From Tetrahymena thermophila SB210 (lineage: Eukaryota; Ciliophora; Oligohymenophorea; Hymenostomatida; Tetrahymenidae), in assembly GCF_000189635.1 (NCBI RefSeq), contig NW_002476322.1, positions 1-64,000 on the forward strand: 64,000 bases of DNA, written 5' to 3'. Of the stretch, positions 25,037 through 38,700 are shown piece after piece; the stretch's first letter is position 1, and each line of letters begins with the position of its first letter. Both the position numbers and the translations under genes were made by a program. The notes under the pieces are model-generated. The model was not told the DNA's origin. It saw only the letters and a program-made list of their open reading frames with translations, and made no database searches.

Positions 25037-25964
25037 TCATAAAAGTTTAAGATAAACTTCAACTTAAATACCAAAAATTTTCCATAAAACTTAGAAGAAG
25101 AATGAGGATACCTTAAAGAATCCAGCCTTTTTATATAAACCAATTAAGGGTTAATTGAGAGTTACTGTTGTGTTTACAATAGCTCTAAAATTTTTTTATT
25201 TTGCAAAATTTACAGCTTCATTACACAACTTACTTCCAATACCTCTTCTTCTATAGTTAGGATTGACAGCCATTCTCTTAATTTCTGCTACCTTAATACC
25301 ATCGTTTTCTTTGATATATTTTCCTAAATGATACTATGTTTCCATGGGCATTTAATTTGAAAGAGAAACACATCCACAAACCTTTTTTCATAATTAAAAA
25401 TACTTTTTACATGCTTGTTAAAATTTTAGTCAGTAATAAATAATTGATTTGAAAACACAAATAAAAATAGGATTTCAACCTTTAATGAAAGTAAATAAAT
25501 ATAAAACTCATTTATTTAAATTCTATTAGTAGCATTATTAAACTATAAATTACATTATCATATTCATCGATAGCAACCCAGAAGTTTTTGTCATCTTATG
25601 CTAAATAGGTGCCTTTAATATCATCGAGATCATTTTCAGCAATAGATTCTGAGTAATGAACTGCTTGCTTAGCAAGTTTTTTTGATAGCTAAGGTAATAT
25701 CACAAAGAAGATAAAAGAAGCGAGTATTATAGCTGAGACAAAGATGTTATTTTTGCTGGTGAATAAGCCTAATAAAAAGTTAAAAATATAAACGGTAGTC
25801 ATCACATAAACGGTACTGACAATAAATCCATTTCTTTTGAAAAAAAGAGTTATCCACTTTAGCCTCTTGACACCTACATTTGCAGCTGTTTCTCTTTTTA
25901 CTAAGTCAACCACTTAGTCCTTATACTTATCCTAAAATTGAACTATTTTAATTGAATCTGCCAT
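25037..25964 (-). CDS. Membrane-anchored GNAT N-acetyltransferase (NAT8-like layout)
   Basis: ATG 25964 starts exon 1. A 172-nt intron (25382-25553) joins exon 2 in phase, and TGA is at 25039-25037, giving 251 residues. Residues about 47-90 contain two hydrophobic stretches. The second exon carries a GNAT fold: IKRMAVNPNYRRRGIGSKL contains the acetyl-CoA pyrophosphate-binding RxxGxG/A motif (motif A), and QPLIGLYKKAGF is the usual C-terminal GNAT strand. A GNAT domain behind an N-terminal hydrophobic hairpin is the NAT8/camello arrangement, whose members acetylate lysines or cysteine conjugates at the ER. The substrate here cannot be inferred. Confidence 0.9.
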
Positions 25965-28959
25965 TTTAAGCTTTATTTTTATAGTTAATATGTTGGGTTG
26001 GCTATATTATGAACTGATTTATTTGTTTAGTTTTTATTACAATTAATCGAATTTTATAGAAATTATTTGGATAAAATATAATTATTATATTTTTCAACTC
26101 AAAAGAGAGAGAGCTGAACTTTATAAGCACCTATACAAAGAATAAGATTTCGTCACATTGATTTATATAATCAATAAATCAACTTATTAATGAATTTTAA
26201 GTTGATCTTTGACAATTTATTAATGTAATTTTAACAAATCTATTTATTATGAATAAGGCTATAAATTATTAGGTGTCTATTTTTACTAAAATTCTTATGA
26301 TGACATATAAATCATTGACTAATAGTTCTATTAATCTATCAATTTGTGTTTATTTCTAATTCACATTATTTGCACAAGCACTGTCATCAAGTTTGCATCA
26401 CATGCAATATTTAGTTTTCTTTTTTATACATACATTAAATTTATTATCAATGTAATAAACATTTGTATTTTTATACGCAATTTTTTAATAAATTTTGTAA
26501 AATATGACTTATTCAAATAATAAATAAACATCTAAAATTACAACAAATTTGCTCAAATTAATCTTAAATTAAATTAAAAATGTCAATTTTTTTATAAATA
26601 TTTTAAAAATGAATTATTAAAAAAATTATACTTCATTAATAAAGACAAAATTATGTCAAGGTAAAAATCTTTTTTTTCATAAATTAGATTATGAATTAGG
26701 AAAATTTTTATAAAATTGATTTTATATGATTTAAAAATCTCAATTAAAGTTTTTTAAATAGCATGCTAATACATTCCCTCAAAATATTATCAAATAATTA
26801 ATATAAATAGTGAAAATGCTAAAATTACGTTCTATTATAACATCCAAAATCAAAAATTTATCTAGTTGGTTGAAGGGACAAGCAATAACAAATATTATTT
26901 ATGCCAACTTGCTTGATGTTTATTTTTATCCCATTCTCTTTATATGCTTCATACCCTAGTAAATAAAAAATCTACTAAAATATTCCTCCTTTTTTTTTGA
27001 TGGTGAGCTTATTCAAATACATAGTTTTGCTTTATATTTTCCCTCTATAGCTTATGATATTTATGTTTTATTAGAGGATATAGAAAAATTGTTTTGAAAA
27101 TAAAATAAGGTAAAAACTTTTTGCAGAAAAGTTGGTCAGGGAGCTTAGTTACCTAAATTATTAAAGATTAAAAGAATTTTGTTTTAAAATTAAATATTTG
27201 TTTAAAATTTTTGAAACTACTTAATTTTAATACAATAATTTTATTTGAATAATAAAATTTAATTAAAATTATATCTTAAATCGATGGAGAAAATTAAACT
27301 TATTAAAAATAATTTAAATTTAATGAATTAAAAAAGTTTGAATAAAAATTCAAAATAAAAAATTTTTTTTCTTATTGAATAGTGAGATAAATGTTAGCAC
27401 TCTATTTTTTATATTTTTTTTTACCTCTCAATTTATCTATGTTAATATATTAGACTATAAAATATACAATCCTTATTATTTACTTCTTTCCAAATAGTTT
27501 TTATAATAAAGAGTGATCTCACATGATATATTCTATAATATTCCATTAAAAAATAGAAATAAAAAATGTTCTCGTTTAAATTAGAGATATTTTACAATCT
27601 TTAAAGAGTTTCAAAAATGAAATAAAATCATTTAATTTTAAATTTCTTTTTTATATTTAATTTTCTAATTATTTAATAAGAAGATAAATTTACATTTTTA
27701 CAGATTATTAAAACATAAAAAGGAATTTTCTAATTAAATTACTTAAATATAAAAGATTCTTTTATAATAACAATCTTTATTACTTCATATTTTAAGGAAA
27801 AATAAGCAAATAAATTATTATATACCTATATCCTCATTAATTATCACTAAATTCACTCCCGAGCACGAATATAATAGAGATTATTAAAATTAATTTCAAA
27901 ACATTTTATTAAATCAAATCCTTTAAAACCTAAATATTTTTTTTAAGAAAATCAGTTTCAAAAAAAAAAAATAGTTGCACAATTTTAAATTATTATTTTT
28001 GGGGTGATTTCTTGATAAAAGATTAAATAAGTATCTCAGAATTAGAAGTAATTTGTAAACACTTTAAGCCAATCCAAAAAGCTATATGGGTTACAATTTA
28101 TTATTCATTTAATTAAGAATCTATATGAAAACCTAATTAAATCTAAATTAATTCAACTCGTAAATTGTATTTTTACAAAATTGCAAGGAATTTGAAGTTT
28201 TATTTAGAGTAGTAAAAAAATTTAAATAAAAAATAGATAACAATACGAATAAGTAAAAATACTTGATAAATGGATAATTTAAATGAATAAAGCAGATTAA
28301 TATCACATTATAATAAATTTAAAACTTCAAAAAAAACTTTGCTTTTCTTAATTCATTACTAAAAAAATAATTTGATTATAAACTATCTATGTAAATAAAA
28401 AACCAAATGTTAAAGACCCTATTTTTTGTATTTAAATAATTAATATACTTTATAAATTGAGTATGATCAAGAAAAAGCACCTTTGGTTAAGAGTTATATA
28501 ACACTATTGAAACGAACCAACATCAAAACAAATGAAAAATAAAGTTAAGATAAAAGAGGGCTTTTTAAAATAAAGATTGAAAATATTTTACTTATTTTAC
28601 AATTCTTACTATAACAAGAATAAAATTTTAACAAAACTTAAAGCCAAAAGTTATAAAATACAATTTGCGAACAATTTATACCACAATTTAAATCGACTAA
28701 ACTAAAAAAACTTAAGATTATTTTCTCAAAAAATCACTCTTGTATATTGTGTATATCTGTAAGGTGATTTTCAGTAATTTAATTAAGAGGCAATCTAATT
28801 TGAAGATTATATAAAAATTTTTGATTAAAAAACTTTTTGTTTAAATTAAAATAACTAAAAGAAATAACTAAGAAAGATTTAGAGTCTTTATATTTATTTA
28901 TCTATAAAGAAGACATATTATTAATTAGATAAGCAACAAGCCAAAATATATATCGATCA
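25965..28959. other. Long AT-rich divergent intergenic region
   Basis: 3.0 kb between divergent genes, the longest stretch without a gene. Base composition is near pure A/T for long runs, with slightly richer islands near 26380-26420 and 26860-27070. I found no tRNA, snRNA-like structure or coding frame in either island. Confidence 0.5.
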
Positions 28960-31900
28960 ATGAGCTAGCAGCCTAATCCTACTGATAAAAAATAGCTTGA
29001 TGTAAAAATAGTTTAAATAAATTCAAATTTAGCATAGTTATTAATATTTAGATGAAATAAGTAACAAGAATACTTAAAACACCTAGTGAGTCTAGAACAT
29101 TAAAATAATGCACTGAACTCTTAGAGATAGTTGGCGATTTACAATTTTTTAAGGAGTATAATTCAAATCCTTCAACAGCAAATGTCCCTAAACTTTGCTG
29201 TAAATATATGGAGATTGAAAAATTTAATGAAGCTGATATTGTTTTTGAGTTTGGTAAATAATTTCTATTCTACAAATTCTTATAAAAATTAACTCACTAA
29301 TTAAGTGATAGTTATTTTATATATGCAATATCTAAATCAAAAAGCAATATATACATATCAATATCTTTAGCATTATTTTCAAGCATATAAAATATAATTT
29401 TTTACACTATTCTATTAGATTATTCTCTTTCACTAAAGTGATTTTAATCTCCAAAAAAATATTTACAAATGAAAAGAATATAACTCATATTTAAATTATA
29501 AAATTGTTATAGGATCTGTTGGTAATAAGTTTTACATTGTACTCTAAGGATCAGTAGGAGTTTTTGTAAAAAAACCTTAAAGTGTCTTAGATAAGGAAAA
29601 GGAAGAAAAGAAAGATGATAAGAAGAAGGAGGCTCAATAAGATGCAGTAGTTGACCCTCTTGCTGATTTTATGTGTGTCAAAGAATTAGGTGATGGTAGT
29701 GCTTTTGGTGAATTAGCCTTACTGAATAATAAGCCAAGACTTGCCACTATAAAAACCCTTCGTGAAACTCATGTTGCTACTCTCAGTAAAGAGAATTTTA
29801 ACAAAATTCTGAAAGAGCATGAAGAACAAAAGATTATGAAAGGTATTTTCAAGCTACTTTAGCTATTAAATTTGATTAAGATAAATTTTTTATAAAATAT
29901 TTTTTTTAATAATTAGAAATTTAATTTTTTGAGAAGGTTCCTGCTTTCAAAGACTTTAACTAGAAGTAAATCAGATATTTATGTCTAAATAATAAGACAC
30001 TTGAAACTCAAAAGAATGAAGTTATTTATGATGAAAAAGATCCTTGCGATTGCATATATGTTATTAAAGAAGGGGAATTTGAGGTAAGCATGATTTAAAT
30101 TGAAATTTATAATTTTGCTTAGGTAATAAGCTTGAATGTATTTATTTCGTTCGCAATTTTATTGTTACTATAGAATTAATTAAAAGATTACAAAATACTA
30201 TAAAAATATTGGAGACTTAAGCAAAAACTATTACCTTTTTTTTATAGTACTATACCTTATTAATTCAAAATCATATAACGCTATTAAGTTTAAATTGGTT
30301 CATCATCAAACATTAAAAGACTAAATTAATTTAAAAAAAGAAAGATATAAAAAAAATCTATGATTGAATTAATGAAAATTTTAGTTTTAAATTTTTTTAC
30401 ATTTGGATTCTAATATATTTTTTAAATTTTTAGGTATACAAATCTGTTGAGAAGCAAGTAGACTAGAAAGAAGAAATTATGAAATAAAGCATTTTAAGCA
30501 TGTCTGTCTTAAATAAAAATAGTAGCTAAAAAATATCAAAATAAATAAAGGTAATTAATAAATTAATTTGTCAATAATTATTATTAATTTACTAGCTAAC
30601 ATTTGTTTGTTAATTATACGTTAATTTAATTTTTTTATTATTACCAATTTTATACTTACTCTAAATTTAATTAAAAATAGATTAAGGTATTGACAACAGG
30701 TGAAATTTGTGGAGAGGAATTTTTTTTAAATAAGAAGCAAAGAGAATTTAAATTAGTTTGCTGTAGCCTTTCAGGAATTATAGTTAAAATTAAAATCAAT
30801 GATTTTTTGAGAAAATTAAATGAAGATTCTACAATGTAAAAAGCTTTTTATAAAAGATTTTAACATATAAATGAAGAATTTTAAGAAAGAGTATAAAAGA
30901 GAATTTAATAGTTTCATGAATATAAAAACTTTCTTATCCAAGACAGTATCCCAACAAAGATTAAAATGTCAATCGAAAAGCTGTATCAAAATAATGGGAT
31001 GTCTTTGGAACAAAAGTAAACCGAAATTAGTGAATTTCGTCAATAATTAGTAGATATAGAAAACCTTAATAAAAAGAATGAGTATCAACAAGCAATTCTT
31101 TCTCAAATTGCAATCAGTAAGCGCTATAATTAAGCTAATAGTTTGATGTTTTAAAATTAAGTGCAATATTTAAAATATAAGCGTTTAAATATTTTATCTG
31201 AAAGTATATCTAAAACTCCATCTGCAAGAAACTAAACTCCCCCTGAATTTTAGTAGCAACCATAAAAATATGATGATAGAAGGTCCTCCTTCTCAAGTGC
31301 TACAAACTAGCTGATGTATGATAAAAGATTATAAGAAGCATTACAAAATAAGTAGAATTCGACCCCTTAAAGTAGAAATAATATTCCAAATATGCACAAA
31401 TCAATGGTTGATTTTGAAGATATGATAAAAACACAAACAAAAAATTCGAATATTGATTAGAATAGTTAACTCGAGTCTCTTAAGAGTTAAGTACCTACTA
31501 TAAGTCCTTAAAGAACAAACAATAAGACTTCTTTAATAAGATAACAAATTTTTAGAAATCAAGCTGGACATCAATCTTTAGATAACTTTCAGGCTCTTAA
31601 TAAAAGCAATAGCATTTCTTAAAATAACAACAATTTATATTAAATAACACCACTGTCAAAAAATCAATCTATAAATGAAGATAAAAAATTCAATGATCTT
31701 TTGTAATCGCCTAAAAAATAATCAAGAGAATTGAAGCGTGTCCAAAGCTCTTAATTTTAAAGCTCAAACACATTCTCTAAAAAACAATCCTACTTAGAAT
31801 AAATAAACTAAAATGACTAAGAGAATTCTCCTTCTTCTCAAGGAGGTTTAACTAAAAATAAAAGTGCTCTTCTTAATAACTCAAAGAATATGTTAAACCA

Positions 31901-32489
31901 AATCTCAGAATTTGATTCTTAGAAAGTAGATAACAATCTTTATTAATTTAATGTCCCTAACAAGAGACTTATAAAATATACTAATCCCTCAAAAGATAAT
32001 TTTATCAGGGATTGGAAAAAAAATAATCAAGTTTTTGAAGATGCATAGTAGTAAAGCTTGATAAGAAAGATTAAAAAAATAACAAATTAAAATGCTAAAT
32101 TTAGTGATTATTTTAAATCTTAGATTGGAAAAAGCTTAAATGACTCAATTGGTTAGTAGACTTAACAGTTGCAATAAAATCCTCAAACTTAAATGCAAAA
32201 TTTAAATGCTCCCAAATCAGAAAACACTTCTTCTACTAATACCTCACATTTACCATCTCCATTAATATTGCCAAAAATTTTTGAATAATCACCTGCTGGT
32301 ACCTAAAATAATATATAAAACTCTCCAAAGACACATTTTAATGCAGGTATTTATTATCAGTCAGAAAACCATGAAAATGCCAAGAAAGTGAATAACTTTT
32401 AAATTCAAAAATAGATACAATAAAAATTGTAATATTAAAATAACAAAGATGTCAAAGATAAAAAGAAATCTTTATTGATTGTAAGCTGA
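28960..32489 (+). CDS. Cyclic-nucleotide-binding domain protein with long Q/N/S-rich tail
   Basis: Six exons (28960-29010, 29052-29253, 29513-29842, 29917-30083, 30434-30550, 30681-32489) join in phase to 891 codons. The first CNB domain has a canonical phosphate-binding cassette, FGELALLNNKPRLAT at 29704-29748, with the Glu and Arg that hold cyclic nucleotide. A Lys/Glu/Asp-rich insert interrupts it upstream (about 29595-29640). A second CNB-like domain follows (VIKEGEFEV, then GEICGEEFFLNKKQ); its cassette lacks the PR-A signature, so it may not bind ligand. The remaining ~550 residues are Q/N/S-rich and low complexity. No kinase domain or PKA-R dimerisation helix is visible. If the 41-nt first intron is not real, the protein starts at 29052. 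Confidence 0.9.
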
Positions 32490-33354
32490 ACGAACATGCT
32501 AAAAGTGAATAATATTTTAATTTATAGACTAAGATTTGGAATAATTAACAACAATTTTAAATAAATAAATACTAAATATACTAATTATTTACTAATATTA
32601 AAATTATCTACTAAGAAGTATGAACTGAGCTTAAAATATACTTAATTATAATTTTATAATTCCCATTAAAAATCTTATTTGATTTATATTTACTACATCA
32701 TATTATCTATAAATTCCTTATTTCTCTATTAATAAAAATATTAGTTTGTGCTTCATAGCTACTCATATAAATATAAACAAATAATTTTGGAAAGTTAATT
32801 TATATTTCTTTGAATAAATATTTATGAAGTAACTTAACTTATACTCTCTCTAATAATAGATAATCAACAAAAATATAATTTTCATTTTCGTTTTTTAACT
32901 ACTTTTTTATAGATTTATGAAAATAAATGCTTCCCCATATTTATTCTTATGAATTAAAATGCTTTTTTTATATTTTTTCATATTTACAAAATTTGAATTT
33001 AATTAATAAATAAATAGATGATGTATTATTTAATTAGAATATTTATGAAACAAGGCAAAATAATATATTAATTTTTATTTTAGTTTTATTTTTAAAAAAA
33101 ACTAATTATTTATTGACATGTATTTTTCAATTATTTATTTAAAATCTTTTGATTATTGTATTACATTTTTTAGTTTTAAAAAAGAAAATAAAAACCTATT
33201 GTAATTTTGAAAATATCAAGTATAATATGTATACTTCTTTGAAGAATTACTATACTATTAACAAAAGACATAATTATATTAAGTTGATAATATTTAACTA
33301 ATTATATTTACAATTTTATGTACAATTAATTATTTAATTTATTTTATTTAAAAA
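32490..33354. other. AT-rich convergent intergenic region
   Basis: 865 bp between the 3' ends of two convergent genes. Long A/T runs only; nothing recognisable. Confidence 0.55.
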
Positions 33355-34282
33355 TCATTTATCTTGCTAGCTAATTTAATTTTTTGACACTAATATTCCT
33401 TTTATATGATTCAATATTTCTGTAAATTCTTTATTTGTAAATTAACATTTATGCATTTTTAAACTTGTATAATCTTGATAGACTTTATATAAATTTACTT
33501 TTTGGTCATTTTAAGTGATTTAAATTTAAAAGAGATTTTAACTGTAAACTTTAAATAAAAGACATTTTTGTTTAATTTTAGAAAGGTTTATATCATTTTC
33601 AGTAATTTCAGGCTTATCGCGTAGATATAATTCACTATCCATCGAATCTATTTAATATGTAGCAAAAACATTAAAATTATTTGTATTTCCTTGTCTCGAA
33701 GTTATAAAAGTAGAAACATTTCTTAAAAGAAGTAAGAGAAATCCTAGCTTCCTATGATCTTAACCCACATAAAGGTTAATATCATCTATAAATACATATT
33801 TTGGGCAACTATCAATTAATGGTAAAACTTATAAGAATTTGCATAACTCTGCATAAGTTTCTATATATTTTAATTTTATTGTATTAGTTATCTGTGGCTA
33901 TATCTATTTTTAATATTATTTTCTTCCGAATATGAGTCTATCTTCTTTATCTAATTTCAATTGACTGCATATTACTATTCCGTATTCAACTTCGTTCTTG
34001 CATTCCTTTGATTTTATATAAGCATAATGCAGTAAAAAGGTTGTTTTATACTAAGATGATCCACCTATTAAAATACAAGGTTATCCATAATTGACATTTA
34101 TTTCTTCAGGATTAAATTATGCATTCATTTATTTTGTTATCTAGCTTTATCTATTGGCTTTTTGCTTTATCAACAGCTACCTTTTATGAGCTAAATATTT
34201 TTTTTTCAAAACTTATTATTTAGGAGTTAAAAGACTATTAATTTCTTATAAAATAATAAAAATTACAAGCAAGCTAAAACAT
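33355..34282 (-). CDS. P-loop ATPase, RecA/RAD51-paralogue-like (possibly SWSAP1-type)
   Basis: TGA lies at 33357-33355. The main exon has a Walker A, GGSSQYKTT (coding near 34035-34062), and a Walker B-like hydrophobic strand ending in Asp-Asp (YVFIDDIN), spaced as in a RecA fold. A strand-plus-polar-loop (FITSRQGNTNNFNVFATYQI) follows where RecA proteins have L2. Length and simplicity recall SWSAP1, the Shu-complex ATPase that assists RAD51; that is inference. A 40-nt intron (34141-34180) connects in phase to an upstream exon with ATG at 34282, giving 295 residues. An alternative is an unspliced start at 34128 (257 residues). Confidence 0.75.
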
Positions 34283-35729
34283 CTTATAAATGATAACCTA
34301 AATTGCGCGAAAATAATTAATTTTAGAAAAGGAACAATTTTTTCTATTTTACAATTATTTAAGAAAATATTATTGAAAAATATCAAAATATATTCTAACC
34401 AAAATGATAAACAAGTATTTATATCTTTATTAATTAAAGAGGCTTGCTATTATCAAATCATATTATTAAAAATAAATCAAGTAATAAAAATATTAAGAAA
34501 AAAATTGATGACTAAAAGTAATTAAGAATGAAATTTAAAATTTAAATTTTAATATCAAATATATTTATCTAATTAATTATTAACTGTTATATTAATAATT
34601 TAAATTAAATAACTCATATTTGAATTAATTTCTTAAAAGTATTTATTTTTAATTATATTTATCTAAATATTTTTGAATATGAACATATTTTCGTTCATGA
34701 AATATTTATTGGTTTCATATTCTTTTATTTCTTTTTTATAAGCAAACTATAAACATAAATAATAAAGAATGAAATTTTAAATTAAATTTTTATATAAAAT
34801 ATATTCATCTAGTTATGTATTAACTATTTGCATATATAATTTAAATTAAATGAATCATATTTTAATAATTTACTTAAATCAATTATTTTTTATTATTTTA
34901 TCTCAATTCTTTTTATATGTGAAATAAAATTGATGCTAAATATTTATAGATTTGACATTCTTTTATTTCTTTTTTAAAAAAAAAAACTAAGAAATGAGTA
35001 ATAAATAATCAAATTTAAATTTAAATTAGGATATAAAATATATTTATCAAATTAGATATCAACAGTTTATTTTTAGATTGTTATTTTTATTAATCTATAT
35101 TCTTTTCGGATATGAAAATATTTTAACATTTTTTTATTTTGTTATTCAAAGGAAATATTTGATTAAAGATCAATAAATAATCAAATTAAAAGTTAAAAAT
35201 CAAATATATTTATGAAGTTAGGTATCAACTGTTTATATTATTTTTTAAATAATTTCTTAAAAAATAAATATTACTATCCTGTTTATTATATAAAAATGTA
35301 TTTTTTAATAAATACTTATTTATTTCACATTCTTCTTTTATTTAGTTTTTTTAAAAAAGATTTAATTATTTTTTATGAAAATAGAGTATTTATTATGTTT
35401 TAATGTAGATGTGATAGAAATTACAATTGTAAAGATTAATAATGAGCAAATTCATACTTAATTTAGTGAATTTTATTATTTGCATTAATTAATTATTGTT
35501 GGATAATAAACGAAAAAATAATTAATAATTAGATTTAAAGACTCATAAATAATTTTGTCTTTTAAAAGGTGATTAATTACGTTGTTTAGTTATTTATTTA
35601 TTTTATATATTTTATAGGAATCGATTATTTATTTATTTATGCACTTATTTGTTCTAAAATTTTTAGAATTATTGTAAATTAAAATAATATTTAATCTAAA
35701 AATTATTCCTTTCCTTATTTAAATAATTA
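34283..35729. other. AT-rich intergenic region containing a degenerate tandem repeat
   Basis: 1.4 kb upstream of the P-loop ATPase gene and downstream of the Q/N-rich gene. Most of it (34524-35400) is a four-copy imperfect repeat described separately. The 63-codon plus-strand frame at 35212-35403 lies inside the repeat and is not credible as a gene. Confidence 0.6.
34524..35400. repeat. Four-copy degenerate tandem repeat, unit about 170-240 bp
   Basis: Copies begin near 34524, 34765, 35004 and 35176. Each opens with a variant of AATAATCAAATTTAAA, then ATATAAAATATATTTATC, then a segment like TAGGTATCAACTGTTTAT. Each ends with a poly-pyrimidine stretch like ATTCTTTTATTTCTTTTTT before the next copy. 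Copies 1 and 2 are about 240 bp; copy 3 is about 170 bp, apparently by internal loss. Similarity is by eye in very AT-rich sequence, but the order of four landmarks is kept in all copies. Confidence 0.6.
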
Positions 35730-38700
35730 TCAGATGTAGTTTTTCTTTAATTAAGAAGAAAATTAAGGAGATTTAATGTTAGAGTTGTTAAAGTTATTTT
35801 GTTGCGAGTTTCCAGAAGTCGACATCTTCTTTTTACCAGGAGTAGATTATTTTTTTGCTGTCTGATTATTGTAGTTATTGTTGATATTTGTGGTCTATGC
35901 AAGGTTGCTTTGAATTTGGTTACTGGCCAATTAAATTTATTAATTTAGTTAATTACTCTTTTCATTTATTTTTAGAGTTTTATTTTTAATTATTTTTTGC
36001 AATACTAATCCAAGGTTTTTGGCTTATTTTACTGAGGCTTGCTATTCTTTTTAGTTGCTGAAACTGTTGGAATTGGTAGAATTAAATACTTTATACATGT
36101 CTATTTTTTTAGCTAATTTAGTGTTAGAGTTTTAATTGTGATTAGTTAAATAACTATTTAAATTTAAATTATTAATACTTTGTGATGTTGAGCCATTAGC
36201 ATTCTAGGATGTATTCCTTGGGATATTTACAGATGAGTTAACTCCATTTTATCCTGAAATAGCTACTATTCCACTGTTTGATAGCATATTATTTGAACTA
36301 TTGCTATGTATGTTATTGAAAAGATTGCTCATCGTGTTTTCAGTAGGATTTTTAGCTTGTTTGCTTAGAATGTTATTTTATGATTTTTGATATAGAGCAG
36401 CAGAATATGTATTTTTGCTCTATGAAGTAGGTAAATAAGATATAATATTTTGAGATGAACTCAATAAATTTTGCTTATTCTGCTAAGTGTTGTTGTTGTT
36501 TTGTTAAGAAAAAAGTTGGGATTAAAGTAAGTTGTTTTAAGCAGAGTTTTAATTAATTGTGCTACTATTTATATTACTATTGTTATTATTGTTATTATTA
36601 TTATTATTATTAAGAGCTGACATATTGTGGTTACCTGTTGTGTGATTCAAATTTTAAGCATATAAATTATGATAGTTATTATTGTTACTTCCATTTACAT
36701 TAGATAAATTGATTATTATATTATTAGGGTTGTTCTTAGTTGCAGTCTTATTAAATTTATCTCTTATTTCAAAGCTCTTACATGAATTAACTTTGTTTAT
36801 TTGTTTTCTCTAAGCATTTTTTTAATTAAGAGCTTGATTTTGGTTATTTTCTTCTATGGCTTGGTTTTGTTGGAGTAAAAACTGCTGTTGCTAGTGAAAC
36901 TATTTGGCATTATTTATAAATTATGTGTGATAGTTTTTATCTATGCTTTAATTTTCAGTTAATCCAAGCTTACCACTTTTTATCTGATAAGCTGCAAGTT
37001 CTTAAGAATTCTAATAATTATTAATTGAAAAAAATTTAAATAAATATAATCTTTAATAAGAAAAAATTTACTTGAGTTTATAGATTCTATTGCATATTAA
37101 GGTGGGAACTCGCCAAATTGGAATGTTAATTTTAGTGCAAATGAGATGAAGGAACTTTTTATAGGCTAGGTTAACCTATATTAGAATTATTTATTGCTTA
37201 ATTAAGGAAATGGTTTGACTATGTCATAGAAGAAACCATTCCTTATTTATTTTTTATGGTTGAATTTTATTGTATTGAGGGAGAATTTCCAATATTGTTA
37301 ATTGCTGATGAAAGAGATAAATAATTATTTATTGTACTCTAACCTTTTTTAGAGTTATTTTAAGTACTTTGATGACCGTTCGGACTTACTGAGCTAAATG
37401 TATTTCTGTAATTCGCTGCTGCACTATTATGGTCTTCTAATTAAGTTTAGTTTATAGCACCTCCATTAACTCTCTCAGAGCCTTTATATTATCTTTTTTA
37501 AAATTATAAAATTCAATATTTGCTTTCAGAATAAATAATTTAAACTTAAATATCATATAAATTATAAAAGATGAATTAGTATATTACTAATTAATTTTTT
37601 TGAAGTCTATCCATTTATTTTTGTACTATGAAGAATGAGTTTGAGAGAATTGCAAGTTTTATTAAGAATTTTAAATAAGATGTTTTTGATCTTAATCATC
37701 TTAGATTCCATTTGGCCCACCACTTCTTTTACTTCTAACAGAATTTTTACGCTAGGAATCAATAGCCAAGCTGTTTTCTTCATTGTATTAATTATATGTG
37801 TGAATTTATTAATTATCTGTGCCATTCTAAGAACTAACCACATTATCATTTAGATAAGCAACTTGACCATTAGTGTTATACTGAGCTTAGTTGTTTTAAT
37901 TTTAGCTTAAGTGGATCATATTGGTTCTACCTTGATCTAAATTTGAATTGCTCGATATTTGTTCATTTGATGGCAAGTACTGAATTTGAGAGTTATTTTA
38001 GACTACTATATTTTGCTAACTGTAAGAAGTGAATGGAGATTAGTTTTACTAACTAGCATTTTGATTTAAGTGCTATTGTTGCAAAGAAGAAGGTAGATGA
38101 CCACTGTTCTGATTAACATTCTATTGAATCCCATTTTACTAAACTAATTTCCTCTATTTGTTGTGAATTACATTTTACTAATTCTACAATTACTGTAACT
38201 GTTACTGCTGCTACTATTACAATATATTATTACTCGGTACATTTGTATTGAGTTGATATAGCTTTTTTGAGTTATAAATATTATTTTAGTTTAAATTTTG
38301 ATTGTGGATTTATTTTAAAATTTATTGTTAATCATTATCTCCTTGGATATATTGGTTCTAAGACTTTGCACTTTATTAAGTAAATTAATTTAGTGATAGA
38401 GAAGAGTCTTCGTTTCCATTGGCGCTTTCTTATGTATTTAGTATCTGATGATTATTCATTAGGTTATTCACTGCTGAATACTGTTATTACTAGCGATTGA
38501 GAATGGAATCTATTAAATTGCTATGCTTATTTAAATCTTTTTAACTAATTTAATTGCTATTTAACTTCTAGTTTTGAGATAGTAGCTCTTTACCATTTCC
38601 TATAGAACTTAGATTTTAATTCTTTGAATTATATTGAAAATTATTCTAGCTTTTTACTGAAATCTGTTATGTCGCTGGGTTACCTTTTATTTTATATTTT

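Noticed and set aside
26840..27130. Slightly GC-richer island that might be an RNA gene
   Set aside because: No cloverleaf, box elements or stable long stem could be drawn by eye.
35212..35403. 63-residue plus-strand frame
   Set aside because: Lies inside the degenerate tandem repeat and is only A/T translation.
37607..37853. Overlapping frames on both strands
   Set aside because: Shadow readings within the Q/N-rich gene and its intron region.
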